Assembly: GCA_964403465.1 (NCBI GenBank)
Contig: CAYOFY010000052.1
Location: forward strand, 1-11,579
DNA length: 11,579 nt
Direction: 5' to 3'
Source: JAFGKM01 sp964403465
GTDB taxonomy: Bacteria > Ratteibacteria > UBA8468 > B48-G9 > JAFGKM01
The notes beneath the pieces are model-generated. The model was given only the letters and a program-made list of their open reading frames with translations. It was not told where the DNA came from and did not search any database. Positions within the stretch are counted from its first letter, which is position 1. Each line of letters begins with the position of its first letter. Of the stretch, positions 1 through 7,155 are shown piece after piece. A program made the translations under genes and the position numbers.

Positions 1-13
1 GGGAGGAATACAA

Positions 14-151
14 ATGTCGGTTACCTATAAACCGCACAAACTAAGGAAAAAACGCACTGTCGGATTCCGTGCAAGAATGAGCACCAGGGGCGGAAGAAGA
101 GTATTGAGCAACCGCAGAAGAAAAGGCAGAAAAAGACTTGTTGTCTGCTGA
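14..151 (+). CDS. rpmH: 50S ribosomal protein L34
   Basis: This 45-residue, Arg/Lys-rich protein of the large ribosomal subunit was read directly from the sequence. It starts MSVTYKPHKLRKKRTVGFRA, continues RMSTRGGRRVLSNRRRKGRK and ends RLVVC. The T-Y-x-P-x-K-L-x-x-K-R-T-x-G-F-R-A-R-M pattern is the L34 signature, and the length is typical of the family. A ribosome binding site (GGAGG, 2-6) lies 7 bases before the ATG. The stop codon overlaps the rnpA start as TGATG at 149-153, which suggests translational coupling. L34 next to the RNase P protein gene is the classic arrangement near the bacterial replication origin. The promoter lies outside the window. Confidence 0.97.
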   Translation: MSVTYKPHKLRKKRTVGFRARMSTRGGRRVLSNRRRKGRKRLVVC

Positions 152-447
152 TGAAAAAAAAGGTGCAACTGTTGGTAAGAACGGGAAAAAGATACGGTTC
201 CCCTTCCTTCAGGGTATATTTTAAATCCTCTGGTAATTATAAGATCGGTTTCATAGCAGGGCGCAAGATCGGAACGCCTTCAAAGAGAAATTATCTGAAA
301 AGGACTATCCGTGAATTCTGGAGAAAGAACTTCACGAGCGGGGATTCCCTGTTTATTCTAAAGCCATCCGCATTAAGCCGTGAGAAAAACGAGATTGTCA
401 GGGAACTTGAAAATGCGGCGGAGAAGATAAGATGCAAAGACTTTTGA
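151..447 (+). CDS. rnpA: Ribonuclease P protein component
   Basis: RnpA is the protein cofactor of RNase P. It binds the catalytic RNA and helps recognise the 5' leader of pre-tRNA. The RNR signature helix is visible at residues 45-58 (KRNYLKRTIREFWR), and the N-terminal strand region reads TGKRYGSPSFRVYF (11-24). At 98 residues it is shorter than the usual 110-120. About ten residues seem missing from the N-terminus, since the conserved part begins almost at once. The frame stays open upstream through rpmH back to base 31, but the only ATG, GTG or TTG available is the ATG at 151. The 3' end overlaps yidD by 16 bases. Gene order and motif make the identity secure. Confidence 0.95.
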   Translation: MKKKVQLLVRTGKRYGSPSFRVYFKSSGNYKIGFIAGRKIGTPSKRNYLKRTIREFWRKNFTSGDSLFILKPSALSREKNEIVRELENAAEKIRCKDF

Positions 448-653
448 TTTTTTTGATCAGGTGCTACCAGGTCACGATTTCCCCGCTTCTTGGAAACAGA
501 TGCAGGTTCTACCCTTCCTGCTCAGCATTCACGATAGAAGCGATAGAACAACTCGGACCGGCAAAGGGTATCCTTACAGCCATAAGGAGGATAGTCAGAT
601 GCCATCCCTTCAACAGGGGAGGATATGACCCGTTGGAAAAATGGATAAAATGA
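432..653 (+). CDS. yidD: Membrane protein insertion efficiency factor YidD
   Basis: YidD is a small peripheral inner-membrane protein that assists YidC-dependent insertion of membrane proteins. The 73-residue product shows the family hallmarks: an amphipathic N-terminal helix (about 1-20, MQRLLIFLIRCYQVTISPLL), the CRFYPSCSAF block with Cys24 and Cys30, Cys57 in CHPF, and the C-terminal GGYDPLEKW block. Length is normal. Its start lies inside the end of rnpA (16-base overlap) and its end inside the start of yidC, so the three genes are probably translationally coupled. The order rnpA-yidD-yidC is the common bacterial arrangement. Confidence 0.96.
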   Translation: MQRLLIFLIRCYQVTISPLLGNRCRFYPSCSAFTIEAIEQLGPAKGILTAIRRIVRCHPFNRGGYDPLEKWIK

Positions 654-2194
654 GGGAGGAACTGCGGCTGGCAATCGCCCTGGTTCTCGCGGGAATAATA
701 ATATTCATTTTCGGCAGATACCAGGCCAGGCAGGCGCCACATGCGGCGAGGCCGGCTCTTCCACAGACTGTTTCGTCCGCAAAGGAAACTCCGGAAGAAA
801 AGCCCATTGCGTTCAGCCATGCTTCAAGGACAATCCGCGGGAAAGAGGAGATTTACGAAGACAGCAGGTTCATTATAAAACTTGATACTGCCGGAGGGAT
901 AATAAGAGATATCGGTTTGAAAGAATATACAAGAAAAGACGAAGCATCCATCCCCATTTTTGAGGACTCAGATTTGCTGCTGAACCATGCCGCAGATGAT
1001 ACAGAAAATGTACCGGCTTCCTATGCCTTCAGTAAAACCGGAAGCGTCATAAGTTTCCAGGATTACTCCGGTAACATGCTGACTGAAAAAACCATCAACA
1101 TACCTGCCGATTCATACACCTTCAGTTCCGCCCTGCTCATATCAAACAGGGGGAAGGATTCCATATCCCTCAAGAATTACATGGTCAGCGCGGGAAGAAT
1201 AGACATTGCGAATATGCGCTCGAGGATAGCAAAGGAAAGGCAATTTACGCCTCCGGAGATAATCATAAGTACCGGCGGTAAGATGGTGAAAACCAGTATA
1301 ACCCGGATAAGGGCATCTTCCACCTTCGAAAACACTGACTGGATTGCACTGAAACAGCGGTACGGACTTCTTCTCATACGTTCGGAAAGGAGTACAAAAA
1401 GCTTCGTGACTCTGGAAGATTCCTGTATCAGGATAGGGTTCCTGTACGAAAAGATGGACATCAAGCCAGGGGACAGCGAGAAACTCGGATTTTCCTTTTA
1501 TGCCGGGCCTTCGGACTACTTCATCGCGGGTAAAGAGATAGCGGAGAAACAGATTTTCGGCACAGGTTTCTTTGCGTCCATGGGAAGATTCCTTTTCACC
1601 GCACTGTCCTACATACACACGGCAGTTCCAAACTGGGGATGGTCTATCATACTTCTGACATTGATAGTGAAAATAGTCTTTTTCCCCCTGACGAGGAAGA
1701 GTCTGAGGTCCATGAAGGAGATGCAGAAACTCAGGCCATACCTCCAGGACGTGCAGAAGAAATATAAGAATAATCCCCAGCAGATGCAGAAGGAACTGAT
1801 GAATCTTTACAGGGAATATAAGATAAATCCCTTCGGCGGCTGTCTGCCCATGTTGATACAATTTCCGATATTCATAGGTTTTTTCATCGCATTGAGAAGT
1901 TCCGTTATCCTCAGGGGAGCCCCTTTCATGCTCTGGATAAAAGACCTGTCCCTCCCTGATACGATCATGAAAATAGGCGGCTTTAATCTCAATCTCCTGC
2001 CCGTGATAATGTCGGTCACTTCCTTCTGGCAGCAGAAACTCACGCCTCAGGAACCTTCACAGAAAGCACTGACCTTCATGATGCCGGTTATGTTTCTCTT
2101 CCTCTTTTACAACTTTTCTTCAGGGCTGCTTCTTTACTGGACAACGATGAACGCCGCAGGGCTCGTAGAACAGTATTTTGTGCACAAGAAATAA
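641..2194 (+). CDS. yidC: Membrane protein insertase YidC
   Basis: YidC inserts and folds inner-membrane proteins, alone or with Sec. The 517-residue product has an N-terminal membrane segment (about 8-25), a large periplasmic domain (about 60-300) as in diderm bacteria, and the conserved C-terminal insertase domain (about 318-515). That domain contains W-G-W-S-I-I-L-L-T at 332-340, a cytoplasmic helical hairpin at 352-394, NPFGGCLPMLIQFPIFIGFF (396-415) and the final P-V-M-F-L-F-L-F segment. The charged residue in the hydrophilic groove, Arg366 in E. coli, appears as Lys344. The start is ATG 641 or ATG 650; the latter would make a tidy ATGA overlap with the yidD stop. No strong ribosome binding site separates them. 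No terminator hairpin is evident before the convergent rnc gene. Confidence 0.97.
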   Translation: MDKMREELRLAIALVLAGIIIFIFGRYQARQAPHAARPALPQTVSSAKETPEEKPIAFSHASRTIRGKEEIYEDSRFIIKLDTAGGIIRDIGLKEYTRKDEASIPIFEDSDLLLNHAADDTENVPASYAFSKTGSVISFQDYSGNMLTEKTINIPADSYTFSSALLISNRGKDSISLKNYMVSAGRIDIANMRSRIAKERQFTPPEIIISTGGKMVKTSITRIRASSTFENTDWIALKQRYGLLLIRSERSTKSFVTLEDSCIRIGFLYEKMDIKPGDSEKLGFSFYAGPSDYFIAGKEIAEKQIFGTGFFASMGRFLFTALSYIHTAVPNWGWSIILLTLIVKIVFFPLTRKSLRSMKEMQKLRPYLQDVQKKYKNNPQQMQKELMNLYREYKINPFGGCLPMLIQFPIFIGFFIALRSSVILRGAPFMLWIKDLSLPDTIMKIGGFNLNLLPVIMSVTSFWQQKLTPQEPSQKALTFMMPVMFLFLFYNFSSGLLLYWTTMNAAGLVEQYFVHKK

Positions 2195-2224
2195 TAGCGG
2201 GTTATCTTCATTCACATAACTGAC

Positions 2225-2899
2225 TCAGGAATTCAGCGGCCGTTCGTGTCTTATATGCCGGTATTTCTCAAGTTTGCGCAGGAGGTCCTCGGCCGCACGC
2301 ATCTCTGCTTCTTTCTTGTTTCCTCCTGTCCCTCTGCCAACGTGTTTTTTGCCCGCAATCCTGACCCTGACATCATATGTCTTTTTGTGCGGCAGGCCTT
2401 TTTCAGAGACGACTGCATATGAGGGCTCCATATTGAAATGTCTCTTTGATAGGGTGGAGAGAATGTTCTTGTAGTTCCTGATGGGTTCCATCTTTCTGTA
2501 AAGGATGAATCTCCTTATGAAGGTTTCCGCCTTCTTCCAGCCGCCGTCCAGGTATACGGCTCCTATAATTCCTTCAACGAAATTATCCAGCCGGGGAATC
2601 TCGAAATTCCTGTGCCTTATAAACCTCTGGAGTTTCAGGGAAACGCCAACATTGTGAAGATACTTTCTGTTCACGTAGGCTGCCTTGAGGTCGGTAAGGA
2701 AAGATTCTTCGGCAGAGGGGTATTCCCTGAAAAGATTTATACCAACCACGGCATCGAGGACCAGGTCGCCGAGGAACTCAAGTCTTTCGTATGACCCGTT
2801 GCCTTCGCAGGAAGGGTGGGTGAGCGCCTGTTCAATGAGTCCCTTCTTTCTGAAACGATGGCCGATAACAGATTCAATCTTCCTTATTTTCTCCTGCAT
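2225..2899 (-). CDS. rnc: Ribonuclease III, divergent, with altered active-site position
   Basis: RNase III cleaves double-stranded RNA in rRNA maturation and mRNA decay. The 224-residue protein has an RNase III domain (about 5-135) with the signature Y-E-R-L-E-F-L-G-D, giving E38, E41 and D45 in the same positions as E. coli. A double-stranded-RNA-binding domain follows (about 147-212), ending GGNKKEAEMRAA. The second catalytic motif is normally D-x-x-E-A. Here it reads LDNFVEGIIGAVYLDGG, so E109 is kept but the residue three before it is Asn106, with Asp105 shifted by one. The loop before it is short, and the LQE element that usually opens the RNA-binding domain is LST. The ATG has a ribosome binding site (AGGAG) 8 bases upstream, inside the end of lnt. 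Identity is firm; full activity is less so. Confidence 0.93.
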   Translation of the reverse strand: MQEKIRKIESVIGHRFRKKGLIEQALTHPSCEGNGSYERLEFLGDLVLDAVVGINLFREYPSAEESFLTDLKAAYVNRKYLHNVGVSLKLQRFIRHRNFEIPRLDNFVEGIIGAVYLDGGWKKAETFIRRFILYRKMEPIRNYKNILSTLSKRHFNMEPSYAVVSEKGLPHKKTYDVRVRIAGKKHVGRGTGGNKKEAEMRAAEDLLRKLEKYRHIRHERPLNS

Positions 2900-4341
2900 A
2901 GTACCGCTCCTGTGAAAATGAGCGCCATGATGAAAAGAGGCATATCCCGCACCGTAGAATAGAGCGTATTTCCCTTCATCAAGGGCACATCATAAAACAG
3001 GGCCCCTTCAATAAATAATTCTTCTCCGTCTTTCCTCAGGGTATCTTCAATAATCCCCTCAGGGGAAACAACGCCGCTTATCCCCGTCATTGCACTCTGC
3101 ACGAAGTACCTGCCTGTCTCCGCCGCCCTCAGGACGTTATGAGCAAAATGCTGATAAGGCCCGGCGGACCTGCCATACCATGAGTCGTTGGTGATGGTCA
3201 CGAATACGTCCGCTTCTTCACCGATGAAATTACACGCTATCAAGGGAAATATGTTCTCAAAACATATGAGGGGCGCTATCCTGCCGCCCTTCACGTCAAA
3301 AACGGTCAGCTCCCTGCCCGGTTCTGTAAGCGGAACATAGCCCGCTATCCTTTCAAAAGTCTCTCTTATGATGCGGTACCTGCCTCCAAGGATGAATTCG
3401 CCGTAGGGGACAAGGTGTGTCTTGTTGTATACCCGTATCCTGTCGCCTTCAATCAGGACCGCCGAGTTGTATAAACCTTCATCCGCCCTTGTAAATGTTC
3501 CCATGATAAGTGAAAATCCGTATTTTGCTGTCAGTGCCTTGAGACCGTTGAGCACGTCCTCATCTGCCCCGATGTCATCATGGAATATGCCCTCGGGCCA
3601 TATGACAACATCCGGTTTCATGCCATTCAGATTTTGAACGGTAATTTCTTCAATATCTTCAAGGTTTGCATAGGGGGACCTTGCCTCGGAGGAATCAATG
3701 TTCGGCTGGACAACCATTACTCTCAAGGTCGCAGCATCCTGTTCCCTGTCAGGCTGGATGAAAGATGGCAGGCAAATGACCGCGGCAAGAACAGCAATGG
3801 CAATGAGCCATGAAAGGATATATCTTTTCCTGAATGAGTAAAAAATGGCAAGATTTGCAAGCACTATGAGGAATGATATCCCGTACACCCCGAAGTATCC
3901 GGCAATCTTCAGAATACGGGGATCACCTGACTGGGAAAAACCCAGTAATATCCATGGAAAACCCGTGAGCAGGTTGGACATTATGATTTCCAGCATGAAC
4001 CATACAAATGCGGCCGAAAATATCCTGCCCTTTTCCGGCAGGGCGAAGGCGAGATAAAGAAATACTCCCCAGAAAACCGAAAGGTAAAGCGCCAGAAGAA
4101 GATAGACTGGCCCGGCAACCCTGTACAGCCAGGAAAGCGTAATGGAATAGAAGAAGAAGCCGGATGTCATTCCCAGCGGGAAATTTTTCCAGGAATTCTC
4201 TGAGGCGGAGAAGAGAAGCGGTACCAGGGAAAAGAATGCAATCTGCCATCCTGCAAAAGGAGGGAATGCAAATGAAAGGATAACTCCGCTCAGTACGCTG
4301 AGGGAAAAACAGAAAAAAAACTTTTTCCTATCGGTTTTCAA
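2884..4341 (-). CDS. lnt: Apolipoprotein N-acyltransferase
   Basis: Lnt is an inner-membrane enzyme that adds the third acyl chain to the N-terminal cysteine of lipoproteins, taking it from a phospholipid. The 485 residues show an N-terminal multi-pass membrane region (about 8-195), including FAFPPFAGWQIAFFSLVPLL (24-43), then a periplasmic nitrilase-fold domain (about 205-452) and a last membrane helix (about 468-481). The catalytic triad is visible as Glu250 in VIWPEG, Lys307 in YNKTHLVPYGEF and Cys360 in ICFEN. The start is TTG at 4341, overlapping panD by 14 bases with an AGGA six bases upstream; the next Met is residue 58, too late. The 3' end overlaps rnc by 16 bases. The overlaps imply one transcript with panD and rnc. 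Confidence 0.96.
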   Translation of the reverse strand: MKTDRKKFFFCFSLSVLSGVILSFAFPPFAGWQIAFFSLVPLLFSASENSWKNFPLGMTSGFFFYSITLSWLYRVAGPVYLLLALYLSVFWGVFLYLAFALPEKGRIFSAAFVWFMLEIIMSNLLTGFPWILLGFSQSGDPRILKIAGYFGVYGISFLIVLANLAIFYSFRKRYILSWLIAIAVLAAVICLPSFIQPDREQDAATLRVMVVQPNIDSSEARSPYANLEDIEEITVQNLNGMKPDVVIWPEGIFHDDIGADEDVLNGLKALTAKYGFSLIMGTFTRADEGLYNSAVLIEGDRIRVYNKTHLVPYGEFILGGRYRIIRETFERIAGYVPLTEPGRELTVFDVKGGRIAPLICFENIFPLIACNFIGEEADVFVTITNDSWYGRSAGPYQHFAHNVLRAAETGRYFVQSAMTGISGVVSPEGIIEDTLRKDGEELFIEGALFYDVPLMKGNTLYSTVRDMPLFIMALIFTGAVLCRRK

Positions 4342-4690
4342 ACTTTATCCTGTTATTATCTTCAAGTTCCACCATCTTCATCTGCCATTTTTCAACAATC
4401 TCGGATTCCTCGGCAAAGGAGATACCGAGTATGATTATTTCGTCGCCTTTTTCAAAGTGCCTCGCGGCAGGCCCGTTGAGACAGAGGGTACCGGAATCTT
4501 CCTTCCCTTCTATGACATACGTGGATATTCTGGCTCCGCTGTTAAGGTTCAGGACATTCACCATCTCGCCCGGAAGGATTCCCGCCCGGCTGAGAATCTT
4601 CCTGTCAACCGTTATGCTTCCTTCATATTCCAGGTTCTTGTCGGTGACCCTGCCGCCCTTTATCTTGCACCTGCACATGCATCTGTACAT
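4328..4690 (-). CDS. panD: Aspartate 1-decarboxylase (pyruvoyl-dependent)
   Basis: PanD converts L-aspartate to beta-alanine for pantothenate and coenzyme A synthesis. It is made as a proenzyme that cleaves itself between Gly24 and Ser25, and the serine becomes the pyruvoyl cofactor. Both residues are present at exactly those positions (EYEGSITVD). Lys9, Arg54, Tyr58 and Asn72, the known active-site positions, are also in place, as are the blocks NSGARISTYVIEG and LCLNGPAAR. Length (120) is typical. The N-terminus is unusually cysteine-rich (MYRCMCRCK). A ribosome binding site, GGAGGT, sits 5 bases before the ATG. It is the first gene of the minus-strand operon with lnt and rnc, which have no obvious metabolic link to it. 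Confidence 0.96.
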   Translation of the reverse strand: MYRCMCRCKIKGGRVTDKNLEYEGSITVDRKILSRAGILPGEMVNVLNLNSGARISTYVIEGKEDSGTLCLNGPAARHFEKGDEIIILGISFAEESEIVEKWQMKMVELEDNNRIKFENR

Positions 4691-4717
4691 TTCATACCTC
4701 CATTCTTCCAGATAATT

Positions 4718-4746
4718 TTTTTACCATTTTGAAGACCCCCTGTCAA
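4718..4746 (-). promoter_or_regulatory. Predicted sigma70 promoter for panD-lnt-rnc
   Basis: On the minus strand a perfect -35 box TTGACA (4741-4746) is followed after 17 bases by TAAAAA (4718-4723), a 4-of-6 match to the -10 consensus. Transcription would start about 20 bases before the panD ATG and just upstream of its ribosome binding site (4696-4701). This is a sequence match only. It lies back to back with the promoter of the lipoprotein gene. Confidence 0.6.
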
Positions 4747-4758
4747 ATCAGCAATCTA

Positions 4759-4787
4759 TTGACAAGAAGGTGACAAAGATATAAATT
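4759..4787 (+). promoter_or_regulatory. Predicted sigma70 promoter for the lipoprotein gene and rsmE
   Basis: The plus strand carries a perfect TTGACA at 4759-4764. The -10 could be TAAATT (4782-4787) at the ideal 17-base spacing, or TATAAA (4780-4785), a better match at 15 bases. The start of transcription would fall near 4793, leaving a leader of roughly 25 bases before the ATG at 4820. The two divergent -35 boxes are only 12 bases apart, so the polymerases may exclude each other or share a regulator. Confidence 0.55.
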
Positions 4788-4819
4788 ATTAGGAGGTTGA
4801 AAAACCGGGAGAATGAACG

Positions 4820-5437
4820 ATGAGAAAATTTTTTTGTGTTTTCCTGGCCGGAATCCTGCTCCTTTCTTCGGGATGCGGCAGGAAGGAAAAACAGACAGAT
4901 GTGGCCCTGCCGTTAGCGCAAACGCAGATACAGGAAGCCCTTGACCTCGGTGCAAGAAATGCCGAGTTGTCCACGACAGAGTTCACATCCGACTGGACGG
5001 TTGACCTGGGCTTCGGGGAAAGCAGGGGAAATGCAACCATCATGACGCCTTTTCTCAGGATTGCACTCCTCGGCAGAGAGGCGACATTGAGGGACAGGAA
5101 GGTGGATGACAGGACAATAAAAGCAGTCTTGAAAGAGGATATCAACAGCATCACTTTCAACGTAACCCTTTTTGGAGGATATCCGCAGTTCGGCCAGAGC
5201 GTGAAGTTCCTGCTCAGATACGGTAAGACGGACTTGACTCCCGCGTACATGTTCATGCCTCCCTACAGCCAGATGGGCAGGGACTACACACAGACGGCAA
5301 CAGGCAATGTCAGATTCAACAAAGCGGGGATACCTGATAACGCAAAAATCACGCTCATTGCAACCTTCAAGATAGACCCTGAAGCAGCCGACCTTTATAC
5401 CTGCAGGTTTGAATTTGACCTGAGCAAATACAGGTAG
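4820..5437 (+). CDS. Hypothetical lipoprotein
   Basis: I do not recognise the family of this 205-residue protein. It begins with a lipoprotein signal peptide: a basic start (MRK), a hydrophobic core and a lipobox LLSSGC with the modified cysteine at position 19. Gly at +2 rather than Asp suggests the outer membrane as destination. The mature part has no further membrane segment and is rich in alternating hydrophobic residues, fitting a beta-rich periplasmic domain. One example is the central stretch SITFNVTLFGG; the C-terminus reads CRFEFDLSKYR. A ribosome binding site GGGAG (4807-4811) lies 8 bases before the ATG. The gene is divergent from panD-lnt-rnc, so an Lnt substrate candidate lies next to lnt; this may be chance. 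rsmE follows after 20-35 bases, so the two may be co-transcribed. Confidence 0.85.
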   Translation: MRKFFCVFLAGILLLSSGCGRKEKQTDVALPLAQTQIQEALDLGARNAELSTTEFTSDWTVDLGFGESRGNATIMTPFLRIALLGREATLRDRKVDDRTIKAVLKEDINSITFNVTLFGGYPQFGQSVKFLLRYGKTDLTPAYMFMPPYSQMGRDYTQTATGNVRFNKAGIPDNAKITLIATFKIDPEAADLYTCRFEFDLSKYR

Positions 5438-5472
5438 TATCAGAATGTTATGTTTTCTTGCCTTCCGGGACA

Positions 5473-6234
5473 ATGAAAAGAATCTATCTTGACCGCAGCG
5501 ACTGCGGTATTGAAAAAGGCGTGATATCCGTCAGGGGAGATACCTTTCATTACCTGGCAAATCTTCTGAGGATGAAAGAAGGTGATATTTTCTCAGGATT
5601 TGACGGTACGGGTTTTGAACATTCAATAAAAATTTTCAGCGTCGGAAAAGAGCATATCACAGCATTCATCCTTGAATCAAAAAAAATCTTTGATGCCGAA
5701 TTACCCTTCATCCTTCACCTTTTCCAGAGCATCCCGAAGAGAGGGAAGATGGACTCCATCGTCAGGGACGTCGCACAGTTGGGAGCCAGAAAGATAACTC
5801 CTTTATTGAGTGAAAGAGTCATAGGTTCGTTGAATCCAGAAAGGATGACCGGCAAGAAAGAACGCTGGGAGAAGATAGCGGCGGAATCTTCCAGGATTGC
5901 GGGCAGACAGGTGGTAACCGGGATCACGGATTTTTTGCGGTTTGAGGATGCCGTCAGGATAAGAGCTGACATATCCATGATCTTCTGGGAAAAGGCAATC
6001 ATCCCCCTGAGAGAGATAATGAGGAACCTGCCTGGTCTGAATACTGACGCATATGTCAAGATTTTTGTGGGGCCCGAGGGCGGTTTCACGGACGAAGAGA
6101 TCTCCATGGCAGAAGGACATGGAGCAGTACCGGTAAGCATGGGTAAAAGGATTTTGAAGGTGGAGACTGCCTCGGTCATAGCAGCCGCGCTCACCATCTA
6201 CGAACTTGAGGACCGGTTTCCTTCCAGAATGTAA
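5473..6234 (+). CDS. rsmE: 16S rRNA (uracil(1498)-N3)-methyltransferase
   Basis: RsmE methylates N3 of U1498 in the decoding region of 16S rRNA, using S-adenosylmethionine. It is a SPOUT-class enzyme with a C-terminal trefoil knot. An N-terminal RNA-binding PUA-like domain (about 1-68) opens with MKRIYLDRSD. The knot domain contains PKRGKMD (88-94), LGARKITPLLSERV (103-116), the cofactor-binding GPEGGFTDEE (200-209) and RILKVETA (226-233). Length 253 is typical. I prefer ATG 5473 because family members start right at this point. A TTG at 5458 would add five residues without a ribosome binding site. The stop is only 9 bases from the stop of the convergent amidohydrolase gene. Confidence 0.95.
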   Translation: MKRIYLDRSDCGIEKGVISVRGDTFHYLANLLRMKEGDIFSGFDGTGFEHSIKIFSVGKEHITAFILESKKIFDAELPFILHLFQSIPKRGKMDSIVRDVAQLGARKITPLLSERVIGSLNPERMTGKKERWEKIAAESSRIAGRQVVTGITDFLRFEDAVRIRADISMIFWEKAIIPLREIMRNLPGLNTDAYVKIFVGPEGGFTDEEISMAEGHGAVPVSMGKRILKVETASVIAAALTIYELEDRFPSRM

Positions 6235-6243
6235 TAACGGGAG

Positions 6244-7140
6244 TCAGGCTCTCCAATCCTGTCTGCAATCCAGCTTTCTGCGCAGAAGGCGGACAACGGT
6301 GTCAAGACGCCTGTTGCGGGTGGGAGGATGGTTCATCTTCCGCTTCCCGCTTTTCAACTCCACTGTAACAATCTCATCTGTAAAATCCGTCGCCGTCGTC
6401 CTGAGAAAGACCTCTCCATCAGGGTCTATACCCATGACCGTTCCGGCATGGTTCGCCTCAACCCCTTCCAATCCTCCGGCAGATGACCCTACGGCGTTGC
6501 AGAGAAGGACATACAGATTGTGGTCATAGGCCCTTGCCCTGTGGACTTTCTCCCAGACTTCCTGCTGGTCTCTTATTGTCTTCAGGCGAAATTCCTCGGT
6601 CGGTTTTGCCTCCCACCTGCCGCATCTTGCCGCATGCGGGGCAAGTATCAGGTCAACGTTGTTAAGGCTGTGAATCAGGGCAATCTCAGGGAAATGGTTG
6701 TCATAGCAGAGCGCAATGCCGAACCTGATTTCGCCTATGTCAAAAACCTCCACGGATTCACCTGCGCCGAAATAACAGTATTCGTCGCCTGACAGGTATA
6801 TCTTCCTCTGCAAACCCAGATATTTTCCCCTGTCCGCAACCATATGACTGTTATAAACCATGTTATGCTTTTTTTCCGCTATGCCGACGCAGATGCACAG
6901 AGAATGTTCCCTGGAGAGCCGGAGAATCTCCGTGCTTAATGGACCGGAAGGAACAGGCTCTGCATTGTCAACCATTGACTGGTGCCCGCCGTGTCCGGTG
7001 AGCATCAGTTCCGGCAATACCAGCAGCCTGGCTCCCGTATCACTTGCGTATTTGCATGCCTCTTTTACAAGACTCAGATTTACCTGTGGATTAGCCAGTA
7101 CCGAACGCAGTGAAGCCACCGTGACTTTCAGGTCTTCCAT
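6244..7140 (-). CDS. Nitrilase-superfamily carbon-nitrogen hydrolase
   Basis: This is a 298-residue cytoplasmic-looking amidohydrolase of the nitrilase superfamily, which hydrolyses or transfers amide or nitrile groups through a Cys-Glu-Lys triad. The triad is visible as Glu44 (LLVLPELMLTG), Lys113 (LQRKIYLSGDE) and Cys145 (GIALCYDNHFPE). The additional conserved Glu120 lies in GDEYCYFGAGE. No signal peptide is present. The substrate cannot be named; the closest general description is an N-carbamoyl or omega-amidase-type enzyme. The C-terminal tail is strongly basic (NRRLDTVVRLLRRKL). It is the last gene of the four-gene minus-strand cluster, 15 bases after the deacetylase-like gene, with AAGGA upstream of the ATG. 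Lnt in this window has the same fold but a different role. Confidence 0.9.
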   Translation of the reverse strand: MEDLKVTVASLRSVLANPQVNLSLVKEACKYASDTGARLLVLPELMLTGHGGHQSMVDNAEPVPSGPLSTEILRLSREHSLCICVGIAEKKHNMVYNSHMVADRGKYLGLQRKIYLSGDEYCYFGAGESVEVFDIGEIRFGIALCYDNHFPEIALIHSLNNVDLILAPHAARCGRWEAKPTEEFRLKTIRDQQEVWEKVHRARAYDHNLYVLLCNAVGSSAGGLEGVEANHAGTVMGIDPDGEVFLRTTATDFTDEIVTVELKSGKRKMNHPPTRNRRLDTVVRLLRRKLDCRQDWRA

Positions 7141-7155
7141 GCTTATCCTTCTATT

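Noticed and set aside
1142..1861. A 239-codon minus-strand open frame within yidC
   Set aside because: It is the complement of a clearly coding YidC region and shows no family resemblance.
2195..2224. Possible terminator between yidC and rnc
   Set aside because: The 30-base gap shows no inverted repeat or T-run that would make a convincing intrinsic terminator.
5458..5472. TTG at 5458 as the rsmE start
   Set aside because: No ribosome binding site is visible and the family normally starts at the MKRIYLD segment encoded from ATG 5473.
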